From Mytilinidion resinicola (Eukaryota > Ascomycota > Dothideomycetes > Mytilinidiales > Mytilinidiaceae), in the NCBI RefSeq assembly GCF_010093595.1, contig NW_022985437.1:62001-126000 (forward strand): a stretch of 64,000 nucleotides of DNA, in the 5' to 3' direction. Positions 46,271-58,440 of the stretch are shown here, one piece after another. The position numbers were made by a program, and so were the translations under genes. How positions within the stretch are numbered: position 1 is the stretch's first letter; every line of letters begins with the position of its first letter. Under the pieces are notes generated by a model. That model made no database searches and was not told where the DNA came from. It saw only the letters and a list, made by a program, of their open reading frames with translations.

Positions 46271-46743
46271 CGCCATCACGCACCCCCTCGTCGTCCCCGC
46301 GTCCGTCACACGAAGCACTAGAAACCCCCCGCGCGCCCCCGCTCCCGCGCCTTCTTCGCCCGCCGCGGGACGCCGGCTCGCTGGACCCCCTCTCGCTCCA
46401 ACATCCCGAGGATCCGGGCCCGCTGTCGGTGCTGAGTGAGGACGGAGGGGGCGAGTGGCGGGAGACGGCGCCGGTGGACCAGCTGACGAGTGTGCTGCGG
46501 GAGCGGTATAGGAAGAGGCCACGGAGGGATAGTAAGGGGAGTGGGAAGGAGGATGTTAGCCCCGAAGAGGCGAGGGCGTTGAGGGCGAGGAGGAGGGCGA
46601 GGTTGGGGTTGGGGGAGGAGATGGGGTGGGGAGAGGGTGAGGAAGTGGGAGAAGAAGGGGAGGAAGAGGAGGGGGGGAGGGGGGTTTTTGATGTTTTGGG
46701 AGTAAGAGAGGCGGAGGCGAGGAGGGGGTGGGAGTATTTGTGA
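45982..46743 (+). CDS. Low-complexity hypothetical protein
   Basis: 253 residues, single exon, MRLRPDPKPSLRALEAAENA. Basic N-terminus, a Ser/Pro run encoded by the CAT/TCA microsatellite (about 46227-46279), then a more ordered stretch VDQLTSVLRERYRKRPRRDS, an EEARALRARRRARLGLGEEM helix, and a Glu/Gly-rich segment ending GVFDVLGVREAEARRGWEYL. The second half has a conserved look, but I do not recognise it. Could be a small nuclear protein; confidence is limited by strong composition bias and competing frames. Confidence 0.5.
46227..46279 (+). repeat. CAT/TCA trinucleotide microsatellite
   Basis: About 17 imperfect CAT units inside the low-complexity coding region, encoding a Ser run; likely length-variable between isolates. 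Confidence 0.9.
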
Positions 46744-49284
46744 GGAGAGAGGGGAGTGGAAAGGGGGTTTTTGGGGGGGGCAAGTGGGGTACGTTACGTT
46801 GAGGGTATTGCTGGTAATGGGTTATCTCGTGGGGATAGGGTGGTTCAATCTTGTGACGAGAGAGGGACGTATTGGCAGAGGTTGTAGTTAGTAATGGTGG
46901 ATCATGTGGGCAAGACGTGGTTAGATCTTGCGGCGGGAGTGGAGTACGACGGGTTGACAGTATTTTATAAAATGGTAGATCATGCCAGCATAGCGTGGTT
47001 CGATTTTAAGACGGAAGCGTATGTTAGTCATGGAGAAACATGCGAGCATAGCGTGGGTTAATCTAGAGGGAGGCGTAAACGTGGTATTTATGCAGACGTG
47101 GGTGTGAGGTTGACATCGGCTTGATGCTGTTGGAAGTCCTTCAACACCGCATGAAAATTGCAGCCACGATGTCAAAGTTGGCACGCTCTGAATCAGACTA
47201 GCCCGGAAACAGCGGTTTTGATGCTCGTAGAAGTCCTTCGACACTATTTAGCTTTGCAGGTCATGAATCAAGCTCTCGTCAAAGCTGTGACTCAGGGCCT
47301 TTTTACCACCGTTGGTCGTCCTCCAATGCTATGGCTGTATGGGACAAAAGAGACTAGAGCCAATCGGACCTGTGGAGTCATGCAAACGGCCGCCTTACAT
47401 AAAGCAAGGATCTTATCCAGCTAATCGTTCTTGAACACGGAACAGGCATTTAGGATCAACCTGGAATGGAAGTTTTGAATCATGTTATAAACACGGAGCA
47501 CCATGATGTCCTGCCACGTGCTAGGAGTGACGAGTCAGGCCGTCATTTAAATTGATCAAACTCTCTTCTTTCATCCTGCACCCATCTACGCCTTCGCTCC
47601 CCATCAGAACGCCATCATTTTTTCAACATCCAGAATAACACCGTCTCAAGTACTGCAACCAGGGCCACCATACCACTAGCGATCGCGGAACTAATAGCCG
47701 CATGATGGGACAACAGCGACAGTCAGGACTCCCACAGTATGGTATGCGATGCTCGAATTGTTGACTTCACATCCGATGTAGCACGCTTTCGAGTGCGAAA
47801 TAGTATCCTCCAACCGTGTGCCAACTACGGTCCCGCGATATTGGGAGAGGAACTCTCGAGACCTCGTAATGGTTTGTGGATCGTGAAAGGCTTCGGTAAG
47901 GCTTGCGTCGGTTTCCACACTTTTGCAACGATGCACTTAGAAGGTTCCGCTTCTAAGCCCGTATTAACAGGCTGTGTCTGGTCAGTTTTGTTTGCGTCCG
48001 ATCACAGATCAACGTACCTTAGACAGCGTCGCAATTCGAAAGACTGGCTTTTTGAAGGGCACGGCTAGATCAAGCATCTTTCTTCACAGACGACACAATC
48101 TCGGCGTGTTGGCTCTGATCGTTCCCATCATATCTGCGTCGTTATTTCCGGGCGGGCATTCGATGATGCTTAAGAGCTCCTTAGTGTTATCAACCACGCG
48201 ATTTTTAGGGATATGAAGTTGACTCCTAGAGATAGCCTGGATTTTTATTTGGATAGATTGTACCATACGTACTTCCTAGTGCTCGCAAAGGTTTGTTTTG
48301 GTCGAATTCAAGCTGTCATACCTTCAAGTTCGAGTTTTCCTTATATTATCATATTCGCTCGAGATGAGGATTTGGCGCCATGGCGCTGTACAGTGCTGTT
48401 CATCCGCGTATTCGTTCCGTCACGATCATGTCGTCTGGGGCATCAAGCAACAGAATCGTTGTGAGGCTCACTCGCTCGATCTCGTTCTCAACTGGCGAAA
48501 GGCCTGTAAGCGAGTGCGCATGTAGCCGCGTGCATTCCTGAAGCAAAAACTAATAGCGGAGCTGCGCAGCTGTAGAGAAGCTGGAATGACGGAGTTGCTT
48601 GTATCGCTGTTGGCCGTTGTGCCTGTCTCCCGGGGAGGTTTCTCGCAGACTGTACGAAGCACTATCAGTGCAGTCGAAGTAACGCCCTAAATGCACGCTC
48701 CTACGCAGTGTAGGTTTCATGTTAATTCTGGCATGAGATGAACAAGTTCTTGAAGAAAGACTCTGGGAAACAACTGTTGAGGACCTGTAGAATGATTGTT
48801 GGAGAGCCCAGCCTGCCGCTTGTGGCTTGCGCTTCGTCATCCCTTGCGATCGGCATACCTATGTGGCTGTGCTGGGACATTTCTGTATTTCCGCATTTCA
48901 GCATCTCGCATATCAGCATATCAACAACTCAAAATCAGCCCGTGACCGCCTGGTCTCTCGTGTGGCCGGGGGGTTTTCGCTCTTTTTCGGGCTCTTCTCC
49001 TAGAGACCGCATTCTCTTCTTCTTTTCTTCTTCATCGTTCCAATATCTGTTCTTTTGTAGTACATGTATAAACTCCTTCAATATTGCATCAGCCTTGCTG
49101 TTCGAGGGGACGTACGATTCGCCTACTTGTTAAAATTTTCGCTTTTCGAACGAACGAAGACTCCTGAACACAGCTCCTCCGGAGAGATTTGGGGTCCAAC
49201 GGAGTCCCCAAGCTCGACTTCTTATACTTTTCCCTCGCCCCAAGGCTACAAAAGGCATATTCTGCCTTCTTCAACTCTGCCTTC
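46744..49284. other. Intergenic region with decayed tandem repeat (2.5 kb)
   Basis: 46815-47075 is a 77-78 bp tandem repeat; 47125-47260 has two similar blocks around GAAGTCCTTCRACAC; a lone end of the 29.5-kb mini element lies at 47912-47927. No supportable gene. Confidence 0.5.
46815..47075 (+). repeat. Decayed ~77-bp tandem repeat, 3-4 copies
   Basis: Copies begin near 46815, 46892, 46970 and 47028; shared words are ATGGTRGATCATG, GCATAGCGTGGTT and GACGRRAG. The last copy is truncated. Confidence 0.65.
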
Positions 49285-52200
49285 ATGTCTTACGTACCAA
49301 GGGCCGCCCATGTGCCTATCAGCCGGGTGAGCGTCTACTCCATTCCCAAAGGGGTACCAAACGCTAACTGTTGTTCCAAGCCTCGGGGTCGTGTTAAGTT
49401 CTACAGGAGCGCAGTTGAGCAGTGTGCGCGGCCCAACGTGGAATCACACTATGCCCACCCCGAGAAAGCACAGTATGCTTGCGAGGGGTGCTCTGCTACG
49501 TTTCCAAGCAGGTCTCTTCTTATGTAAACCACCCGGAGTCTTGTAGCTTATGTCTTTCCCACTGCTGACATTGTCCTTCGATAGCTCCCATACCCAAACG
49601 CGCTGTCGTCGTTATAAATCCTCTGACGCCCTTCCATCGAATACGGCAAATCTGGACGAAGCCAACCACCGGCACACACGAACCGAACACCTCGGAGCGG
49701 GGTCTCCTGGTCACGAAATCATCCAATCGCCCCCTCTAAACATCCACTTATCTCAACTGAGCTCCCACCAAAGCGAGTCGCGCGATTCAACTTACGGTAG
49801 TTTGCTTCAGACCGAAGAAACAGGATGTTATACTCGCACCTCATCTCCACCAAACACGCTAGAACCTGTAGAAGCTACATCTCCATATTGGAATCAAGAT
49901 TGGTTCAGTCAATGGGCACAAAAAGAGAGACTACACCGAGTAGAGTGCTATGCTGCAGAGGCCTTGAACAAATGTCCGAAAGATACCAAGCATCACACCT
50001 CGGCCAAGGGGAGATACCAGTGCACTTCGGGGTGCGGAGCCACCTCAAAACGCAAAGATGACTTCAGGCGACACGAGGAGATCAGATACCCGCAACAAGT
50101 CTGGATTTGCGTTCTTTGTCCATCTTCCATTCATGAGGCATTCATCACTCATCGTCAGGATAAACTCGGTTTGCACATGGACAACAGTCATCGTGGCCAC
50201 TGCGAACCTCGTTCAAAGCTTGTTAGAGCATCGCAAGTTGATTATGCCGCGGTTTTCCCCCGAACCTGTGGCTTCTGTGGCGCGACCTTCGAAACCTGGC
50301 CGCAGAGGATTCAGCATATCGCCACTCATTTTGAAGATGGTTTGACGATGTCTCAATGGATGGAGAGAGCTCCTGATGAACGCACGCCTTACTTCGGCGA
50401 TAACAATAAGGATGAACATCACACCGATTTGGGGAACTCATCCGAGCCTCTTCCAGTGTTTTCATACCATCTAAGACTTCCTATCAGGGCTAGACACAAT
50501 ATCGACCCAGGAAGTCACTTTTCAACGACACAGCTGCCTGACAGTACGAGTCAAGAACTACGTACGAACAGCTGTTCCGACAAGCCTCGATCCCAACGCA
50601 CTCTTAAGATTCCGGAACAAATGAGGTCAAGGCAGAGGGTCTTGGACGATGCGACCGAATGCTTCAACTATTTTGTAGATAAGCTCGATTTCGTCCAGGA
50701 CCCATCCTTCGTCAACAGGTTCTTCCGACAGTGGGATGCCTTTCTTCAAGTCCTACGATTCAAAATGTAAGCTACCATGTTCGATATCTTGATCTTCGTT
50801 AATCTGGTCCTGTAAACAGTGAAGATAAAGTCGCCGTCCATGCGTTCTCTCACGCACTGGATCGCCTGGATCAAGTCACTCGCCCGTTGGTCCAACGTAC
50901 CTATCGTTTCGATACTTCAGCCCATGCATCAGCACCCCCGCAAAGCTTCGAACTTCCAAGAGTCGGAGTTCAGAATGCTTCAGACCCTAATGCTTTCCTC
51001 CGCTTAGCCCTCCACAGGAGCCCCGGTCCAGGTGCCGCATTTCCGCGTGGAAGAGGTGTCCAAACAGATATCGACTTTGCCAGACAACGAGCAGGCTGTC
51101 AAAGTCAATCTTCGTCTGAGCAGCTCCCAAAAACTCTTAACAATGTTGATCTGGCTGGCCTCGGCTCCCATTTGGCTCATGATCATATCAAGCAGGCGGC
51201 CCCTGGGGGGTCATCAACCATCCCGCCTATAGCTACAAAGCCTGCAGAGTCTGGACCGTCTGGGAAATCCGGACAGGCCGGAATCGGGGTTTCGAGCCAA
51301 GGAAGCTTCGGCAAACGCCCTCGAAGAATCGAACGTGAAGATTCCGAAGGTGAAGACGACGGCACACCGAAGAAGCTGAAAGGTCTCCCGTCGAAAACAG
51401 TTGATATTGAGAAACCAACTCTCGCTTGCCCGGTGCACAAGTACGAACTGCTGGAAAATGTTCAGCAGGACAAGCGCGATTGTATGAGTGGGTTCACAGC
51501 GAAGAATATGTCGGAATTACGACGACATCTTAAGTCTCACACGACTTACCTTGCAAAGTTCGGACTTATCCTTAAGTACTGCAAGCAATGCAAGGCACTG
51601 GTAGTACACCAGACGGAGTGGGACGAAACACACCAGCGATCCCAATGCCGTGGCAGCCCGCAGCCCAAGGGTGAAAAAGTCCTTGTCCATTGGAAGGACC
51701 TTTACGTCAGGCTTTACCCACATGTGAACCGAATACCAGACCCACGTAAGTCGAAAGTCCTGCAACTCAAGGCGATTTTAGGAAGCCTGTCATGCTAATA
51801 TCGGCTCTAGGCAATGGATTTACGAATGTCAAACCGCATGTCCCTCAGGCCTTGCCACAAGACCAACCACTGATGGCTCCCATAGCTGCCTCCCATACAG
51901 AAGACCAAGATCAAGCTGCGCTCCTCCAACAAAAGTTACAGCCCGAAGCGGTAGTCTCACAACGTAGCGATTACGCCCCTAGATCAGGTCTACGATCCCA
52001 ACTATTTTCAACCCTTGGATACGATCAAGACCCTCATGATGATGAGTACACTCTAGATGACGACACGCTATGGGCTATCGAAGAGCAAAGCCCACGCGCT
52101 CCAGCCATTCAAGGTACTAGCAAGATGTCAACGAGTGAAGGCTCAAATCAAGCCATACAGTTGCCGAGCCAGGATACCTTGACAAACGCTGCTCTCGTTG

Positions 52201-52910
52201 CTATTCGCCATTTCAAGGACGCTTTTCTTCAATTTACGGAACCTCTTCTACAAGCGGATCTGGAAGAATTCACACACGATGTGTGGCACGAATTCTACAA
52301 CCTTCTCCGGTCACAAGAAGCAATAGCAAAAGACGCCTACCCTAGTACTGTCTCATCTGGAGAGCGTATTGACTTCAGTTTTACGCGAGATTTCGAGACA
52401 GTCGCAAATAGACTTCTAGCATCGCAACAGTTTTTCACTACTGACCGTTTGAATGGGTTCGTCCGTGGTTACGGGCGACGCTGGCAACGAGTTCAACAGG
52501 CAAATGGCCAGGCACCAATTGCTCCACCGCCAACGACGTTTGCTCAATATGTCACCGCGCAAGGAGACAGTTTCTACGATGTTCTCCCAGGGTCGGGTGT
52601 GGACCCAGCGAATCAATATGCCATCACCCGGGGCGACTTCTACGATTCTGCCCAAGGGTCGGGGTCGGATCCTACGAATCCAAATGACGCTTCGGATAAA
52701 GAGCCTCAGGAGACAATCGATCCTGCACTAAGGTATGTCTGATCTGGAGTCAGATCTGGTGGTAAAAGCACCCAATATTGTTCACGGCGCTTTTGGTTGG
52801 AATCATTTCACGTGTTTTGATTTTACGATTGTTCCTGTATTGGATGATCACGATATATCCTTATGCCAATCTCATATTTCAGTGGTGGGAAGACTCCAAA
52901 CCCGGTTTGA
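49285..52910 (+). CDS. C2H2-type zinc-finger-like protein of unknown function
   Basis: Six-exon model, about 1050 residues: 49285-49326, 49381-49523, 49585-50766, 50820-51745, 51811-52732, 52883-52910. Introns 54, 61, 53, 65 and 150 bp with good donors; phases agree. Zinc-finger-like parts: YACEGCSATFPSRSLLISH across the second junction, YQCTSGCGATSKRKDDFRRH, WICVLC..HRQDKLGLHMDNSH, and CGFCGATFETWPQRIQHIATH, the last followed by FEDGLTMSQW, a combination common in lineage-expanded fungal C2H2 proteins. A basic nuclear-type segment KRPRRIEREDSEGEDDGTPK lies mid-protein, then a second Cys-rich unit (LACPVHKYEL..MSELRRHLKSH). The Gly/Ser/Asp C-terminus is disordered. First ATG and last exon are uncertain. 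Probably nuclear; target unknown. Confidence 0.7.
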
Positions 52911-53287
52911 GGCGCCCCGGCGAACGTATGTACTTTTCATCTTGTTCATATTTCCGGGAATGGACCAAATTGCCCCACCAGTGTCACAGCGACAAAAGAG
53001 ATGTACACACTGATACCTCGAGCTACCGAGTCCTGCATTTCCCCACTCTGCGCCATATTTGTGGCTGCAAGACTTTTGCATTCCTAGGAGCACCTATCTA
53101 CAAAGCTGCCTGGAAAGAGAGCCATCTATTTGATCTCAGTCATATGAACGACACGGCCAGCAACGCCATTCCATATTCTCCTCACTCTTCGATTGCTCAT
53201 AAAAGCCGTCTAAGTCTCCCAAAAGTACACATTTCAAATCCCTTTTCACCCTCTCATAACCCCGGACCAAAGGCCTTCACAGCCCCA
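52911..53287. other. Convergent spacer
   Basis: 377 bp between converging genes; 3' flanks only, nothing else recognised. Confidence 0.5.
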
Positions 53288-54700
53288 TCACACCCTCCTC
53301 CTTCCCCCTCCCTCGACACTCTCCCCACCCCTATAATCCGGATTACTCTCATAATCCACCGAAATTTCCCGTGTCTGCATGACCACATTCCGCTTCAAGC
53401 TGCTCGTGCTCCCGTCCTCATCCACCTCATCCCGCTGGCCCCTCCCCTGCCCCTCGCCCCCCTCGTTCGTCGTGCACGTCGTCGTCACCCCGCCCCGGTG
53501 GATGGGCGTCAGCTTCAGCGAGAGGCCGCTGTTGGAGGACTTTGAGTTCTTGCCGCCCGAGCGCGAGAAGTAGGAGCGCTGGCGCGAGCCGGCGCCCGAC
53601 GACTCGATCTGGTCTTCGGTCAGGCGCGTGCCCATTTGGCCGGTTTGCAGGTCCGCGAGAAAGCGGTGCACGTTGGGGATGCCGGCGGTGAGGATGGAGA
53701 GGTTCATGGTCACGGCGGCGAGGATGGCGGGCGCGACGGCCTTGACTTGGGGGTTCTGTTAGCTGGTGTGTTGTGTAAAGGGGACTGGTAGTAGTGGGGC
53801 TTACAGGTGAAGTCGGTGGAGTTCAGATAAGAGCCTAGGACGACGCATTCGCCGATTGAGGTGGCGCAGACACTAGATTGTTAGGGTCTATCATTTTTGT
53901 AGTAGTAGGGGGTATGGGGGCTTACCTCAGTCGAGAAGCAAAGATGGTGCTGACGATGGTGCGCTCTCGTTTCGACATCTGTAGCTTCCATATCACGGGT
54001 AGGAAAAACGTCGAGATGATAGCATCCGTAATGATGTTCAAGACGATCACCACGTAGTAAAGATTACCTCCCGCCGTGCATTTCGACTTGCTGAAGACCC
54101 ATGGGCTGGGGAAGCCGCACTGGAAAGCGACTGTGAGGACAGAGAACAGAACCCAGAACGCAGTCAGCCCATGGATGATATAGCATTGCTGCCTCGTCGT
54201 CTTCTTGTTGTCAAGCTTCGAAATCAAGATAACAACTGAGGCTTTCGAGAGCCCTTGAACAGCAATGGAGAGCAGTTGCGATATGTAGAGGAACTACCAA
54301 CGTTAAGTGATTGCAGGATGCGGGAAGGATCACGATGCCGTGCAGACTCTCCACTCACCTTGAAGTAAGCATCGACTTGCGACGCTGACAGCTCGTTAAT
54401 GTGATGGCCGAGGCCCTTTTGTACAGCACGATCGACAACGATGCTCTGTGCGAGGCCTATGATCTGTTGTGGGTCGCGACGATCTGATCAGCACGAATCG
54501 TTCATTGTTCTGTGCAGACGTGCTCAACAGGAAAGATAACGTACATTTGCACACAGAAAGAGCCAGTCGCCGAGTTTGAAGCCTTGTCTCCGCCGGAACG
54601 TGGTGTAGAATCTGGCAATGGCAAAGGCGAGGGTGGTGATGATCAGTGAGTACGACACGGCCACGACGACTGCACCCGGCTTGTGACGAGGGTTGGACAT
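53288..54700 (-). CDS. Second rhodopsin-domain integral membrane protein
   Basis: About 384 residues, five exons: 54545-54700, 54359-54463, 53926-54293, 53805-53872, 53288-53745; introns 53-81 bp. Starts MSNPRHKPGAVVVAVSYSLI with TM1, then FKLGDWLFLCANIIGLAQSI, HHINELSASQVDAYFKFLYI, GLSKASVVILISKLD, AFWVLFSVLTVAFQCG, NLYYVVIVLNIITDAIIST and WKLQMSKRERTIVSTIFASR, matching the seven-helix fungal rhodopsin/PTH11-like fold. The spliced end of the membrane part reads STDFTFKAVAPAILAAVTMN. Hydrophilic Arg/Gly-rich C-terminal tail. Only distantly like the copy at 30-31.5 kb, so not a recent duplicate. Sensing role is inferred from family. Confidence 0.88.
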
Positions 54701-55476
54701 TGTCGTACAGAACAGAACACAGAAAAGACAGCAGAGAAGGCAGGCAAGGAGGCAACTGAAGCTCGATTTCAAACAGAGTCAACTGTGCAGCTAAAGCAAG
54801 GGTCTACCTGACGATATATTGTCTGCGATGCTGGCGCCTTCATGTTTTGCAACTGCGTCGGGGCTTAGAACGAGGCGTCATGTAAATGCCCTCCTGGCTG
54901 GGCTGTCCCTGGTCGGATTGCTCGTTCCTTAACGCGGCTGGACGCCTCTCTGGTTGGGGAGAGCCAAGCAAATGTGCAGTTGCATCCCACCGGCGGTGCA
55001 CAGGCATGGACATTCACAGTGATGCTGGCGCGAGTCAGATCTCGCGTCGACCTGCAGCTCGTATTGGTTCGGGCGGTACGGCAAGGATCGCCTCTCCCGG
55101 GGGTTTGGGCACTGGCGGGTCGGGGCCTGGACGGGAGCTGGTCCAGCACCTGCCATGCATGTGGGTTCTCGTTTCCGCCAAAAGGACTGCTCAGAGCTGG
55201 TGGCTTCGCCCAGTGCCTCCGTGTAGTGTGATAAGCCACCACGGGCATGGGTTCCAGCATGCGCCTGAGATTGGGGAAGAATAGGTGCGGCCGCCTTTAT
55301 TTACTTTTCTTTCCCCATATCTCCCGGATTCCCAGTGCACCACTGCCCACTGCACCGGGAATTGTGTGACCTGTGGACCATTTCACGTCGACCTTTCTGC
55401 CCATCCATTCTTCTTTCTCTTGCAGCTCGTTACCCAATTGGCGAAGTACTTCATTTTATAGCGTATTGCTTCCATC
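54701..55476. other. Divergent promoter region
   Basis: 776 bp between the divergent rhodopsin-domain and permease genes, GC-rich at 54.9-55.2 kb. Presumably both promoters; no site assigned. Confidence 0.5.
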
Positions 55477-57313
55477 ATGGTTCTCGACGACAAGAACATC
55501 GAACTGTCCGTCCATGAGGGCGCCAGTGGTATGACCGATGAGATTCCCAGAGGAACGGGGAACTCTGGGAGCGTTGGCCAGAACCGTGAGCTTGATGTGT
55601 GTACTCCGTTGAATCCTTCGATCCACCCGCTCCAATGCAATCAATCACTGACTGAACTCTAGAGGTACATTACTCTGAAGCCTGCCGTTGCCTTCGGCCT
55701 CACTGTTCTGTCTACTTGGGAAGGTATTGGCATCACCTTCGGTGCCGGGTTACTGAATGGCGGGCCTACCTCCTTGGTCTACGGGCTCGTCATGGCCACA
55801 ATTGGGTCCCTCAGCATTGCTCTCAGTCTAGGAGAAATGGCCTCAATGTAAGAAGCTGCTGTTACCGCTGCAGAATTCAGAAAAGCTCACTGACACCACC
55901 ATAGTACCCCAGTGGTCGGAGCCCAGTATCGATGGTCAGGTCTATACGCCCCCCACGGTATCATGACACCTGCGTTCTGGAGTTTGATCCAAGGATGGTT
56001 GACCGTAAGCTTCCCCGTCCAAATGAAAAACCACACGTATTGACATCCTCCAGACCTTTGCCTGGATCGCTCTGTGCGCGGGAGGCTCCTACGTTAATGC
56101 GTCAATGACCCAAGGCTTGATAGGGCTGAACAACCCAACCTACATCCCCAAGCTGTGGCACGTCACACTGCTCATGTGGGCGTTCATCTCAGTGACAGTC
56201 GTTCTGAACCTCTACGCGCGAAAGGTGCTTGTCGTGATTGAGATGTTCGGTGGAATCGTTCACTTTGCCTTCTTCATTGCCACAGTCGTAACGCTCGCGG
56301 TCATGGGCTCGCCCAGCTCCGCAGAGTATGTCTTTACCTCCTCTTCCTATGGTTTGAGTGGCTGGGAGAATCAGGGCGTTCAGTGGTGCATTGGGCTACT
56401 TACCAGTACCTCCCTTCTTACCGGTTTGTGTATCCAAAGCTGCAGAGATACCCTCGTACTGACCTCTGGCTAGGATTCGACGGAGTGCTGCATTTGAGTA
56501 ACGAGATGAAGGATGCCCCAAAGAAAGTCCCTACTAGCATGGCCCTCGGTGTCATCATCAACGGAATCCTGGCTTTCGGCTTCATCCTGACCCTCCTCTT
56601 CTTCATCGGCGACCCAATGGAGGCTCTCCTGTCTCCAACGGGCTACCCCGTCATCCAGATCTACCTAAACGCCACGGGCTCCTTGGCTGGCGCAACCACG
56701 CTGACCTGCTTCATCATCATCCCCTCAGTGATCTGCAACTTCAGCGTGTACGCCTCCGTGACGCGGCTTGTATGGGCCTTTGCTCGCGACAAAGGCCTGC
56801 CCTTCTCCTCCTACTTTGCCTATGTAAGTCTTCGCACACACGTCTCGTACCTGCAGCCGGTTATCTCATCACACTCAGGTCCACCCAACCCTCCGCATGC
56901 CTACCCGCGCCCTCGGCCTGGTGGCTACCATCTGCGCACTGATCGGCTTGATCACGGTCGGCAACACGTCCGCCTTTTACGCTGTCATCTCCCTGGGCGC
57001 CATCGCGCTCTACATCTCCTACATTGTGCCCATCTTCCTCTTCCTGCTACGCAAAATCCAAGGCGAGCACCCGCACTACGGGCCCTTCAGCCTCGGGAAG
57101 TTCGGCCTCGCCATCAATATCTACGCCGTGATATGGTGTCTCTTCTGCATCGTCTGGCTGCCATTCCCATCCGTGGTCCCCGTCACAGCGGCGAACTTCA
57201 ACTACGCGGGGCCGATTATGCTGTTTGTTATCTTCCTTGCACTGTGTGACTGGTTCACTAGCGGCCACAAGCGGTTCACTATCCCAACAGACCCGGATAA
57301 GGTGCAGGATTGA
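55477..57313 (+). CDS. APC-superfamily amino acid/choline permease
   Basis: 519 residues, six exons: 55477-55596, 55663-55847, 55905-56004, 56054-56423, 56474-56823, 56879-57313; introns 49-66 bp. Twelve-helix permease of the fungal GABA/choline (Uga4/Hnm1-like) group: ITLKPAVAFGLTVLSTWEGI at TM1, GEMASITPVVGAQYRWSGLY, FDGVLHLSNEMKDAPKKVPT (the TM6-7 loop motif), NFSVYASVTRLVWAFARDKG and VHPTLRMPTRALGLVATICA, ending FNYAGPIMLFVIFLALCDWF. Plasma-membrane uptake of amino acids, GABA or choline is likely; exact substrate unknown. Full length, no lesion. Confidence 0.92.
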
Positions 57314-58440
57314 GCACGGGAAATCACTATGAGATGGGTGGCCGCTCGTCTCGCACGCACATAGCTCTTGTAATTCGCACATTTTTCCCAACGTCAGCGG
57401 ACGGGGCTGGCGGGCGTCAGATTCACTGTTTCGTCCCCGGTCTCGCAAGGTAGATCTTCAGTCCATTAGCACAAAGTGATAGAAAAGCAAAAACACATAA
57501 TCAAGAAGTGATTTCGTCACCCACCGAATCAATCACACAAACCTCCCCGGAACTCAGCTCAACTCATCCTCCTGCATCTCCCACCTACCTAGTGCTGCAG
57601 CCCAATCCCATGCAACGCCGGAAACGGTCAGTGCAGCGAGCACAGAGCCCCAGCCCGTGATTCGCAAATGCTACGATTCGTCAATGCGACGGCTAAGCAG
57701 CGCAGGGCTCCCCCTGCGCCTCCCGACTTCCCGAGCCGCGACCCTCGAGCCACTCAGACGGCGGGGCGGTAAGCACATCGCGGTCGAACCACTGTGCTGG
57801 GAATCATGGTGTGTGGCGGTCTCGTCTCAGCTGGCTCTCCCAGCACAGCGACCCTCGGAACCTCGAGTCCACATCCCACGCGCTTCGCCCCGCTTCGCGT
57901 GTGCCGGAGCCTTGGCGTTGCGGGCGCCAGTGATGACGGCGGCAGTCCCGACCCAGGTCCTCGTTTGAGATTTCCAAACGGTGCCGGGAGGACCCGTGCT
58001 CAGAAGTCGCTGAGCCCGTGCGTGCCGTGTGTGTGTGACGCGAGTGTGATGGAGAATGATGATAAATTCAGTGAGCCGCGGAATGTAGCATCAGGACGGG
58101 ATCATGGGTCGAGGGAAAGTGTTGATGTGATGTGGATGCATAGTCTGTATGCAGATCGTGGGATGCCTGAAAACTTTACTCTGTGCTCGGGGCGAGACCG
58201 TTTGATCGCTCGAATCCTTCCATTGATGCCCGAAGAATAGAGGTGGTGACCTGCAAGCCGCTGCAGAGTAGGCAGTATATACGCGAGACGTTTCGATGCA
58301 TGATACTCCTTCCCTCATCTTCTATAGTAAATCTACCCAGTTGCTTGGATCACGCTGGTATGCCATTACTCCGTATGTCGTCAGTGTAAGAGATGAGTAC
58401 GAATTGCGAGTGCATGCGCGTACTCCAACTCTGTCCATCT
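57314..58440. other. Convergent intergenic region
   Basis: 1.13 kb between the permease and P450 3' ends; GC-rich near 57.7-58.0 kb. Short frames only, no gene or repeat recognised. Confidence 0.5.

Noticed and set aside
45816..46439. 207-codon frame overlapping the low-complexity gene
   Set aside because: Pro/Ser/Ile runs come from the CAT microsatellite read in another frame.
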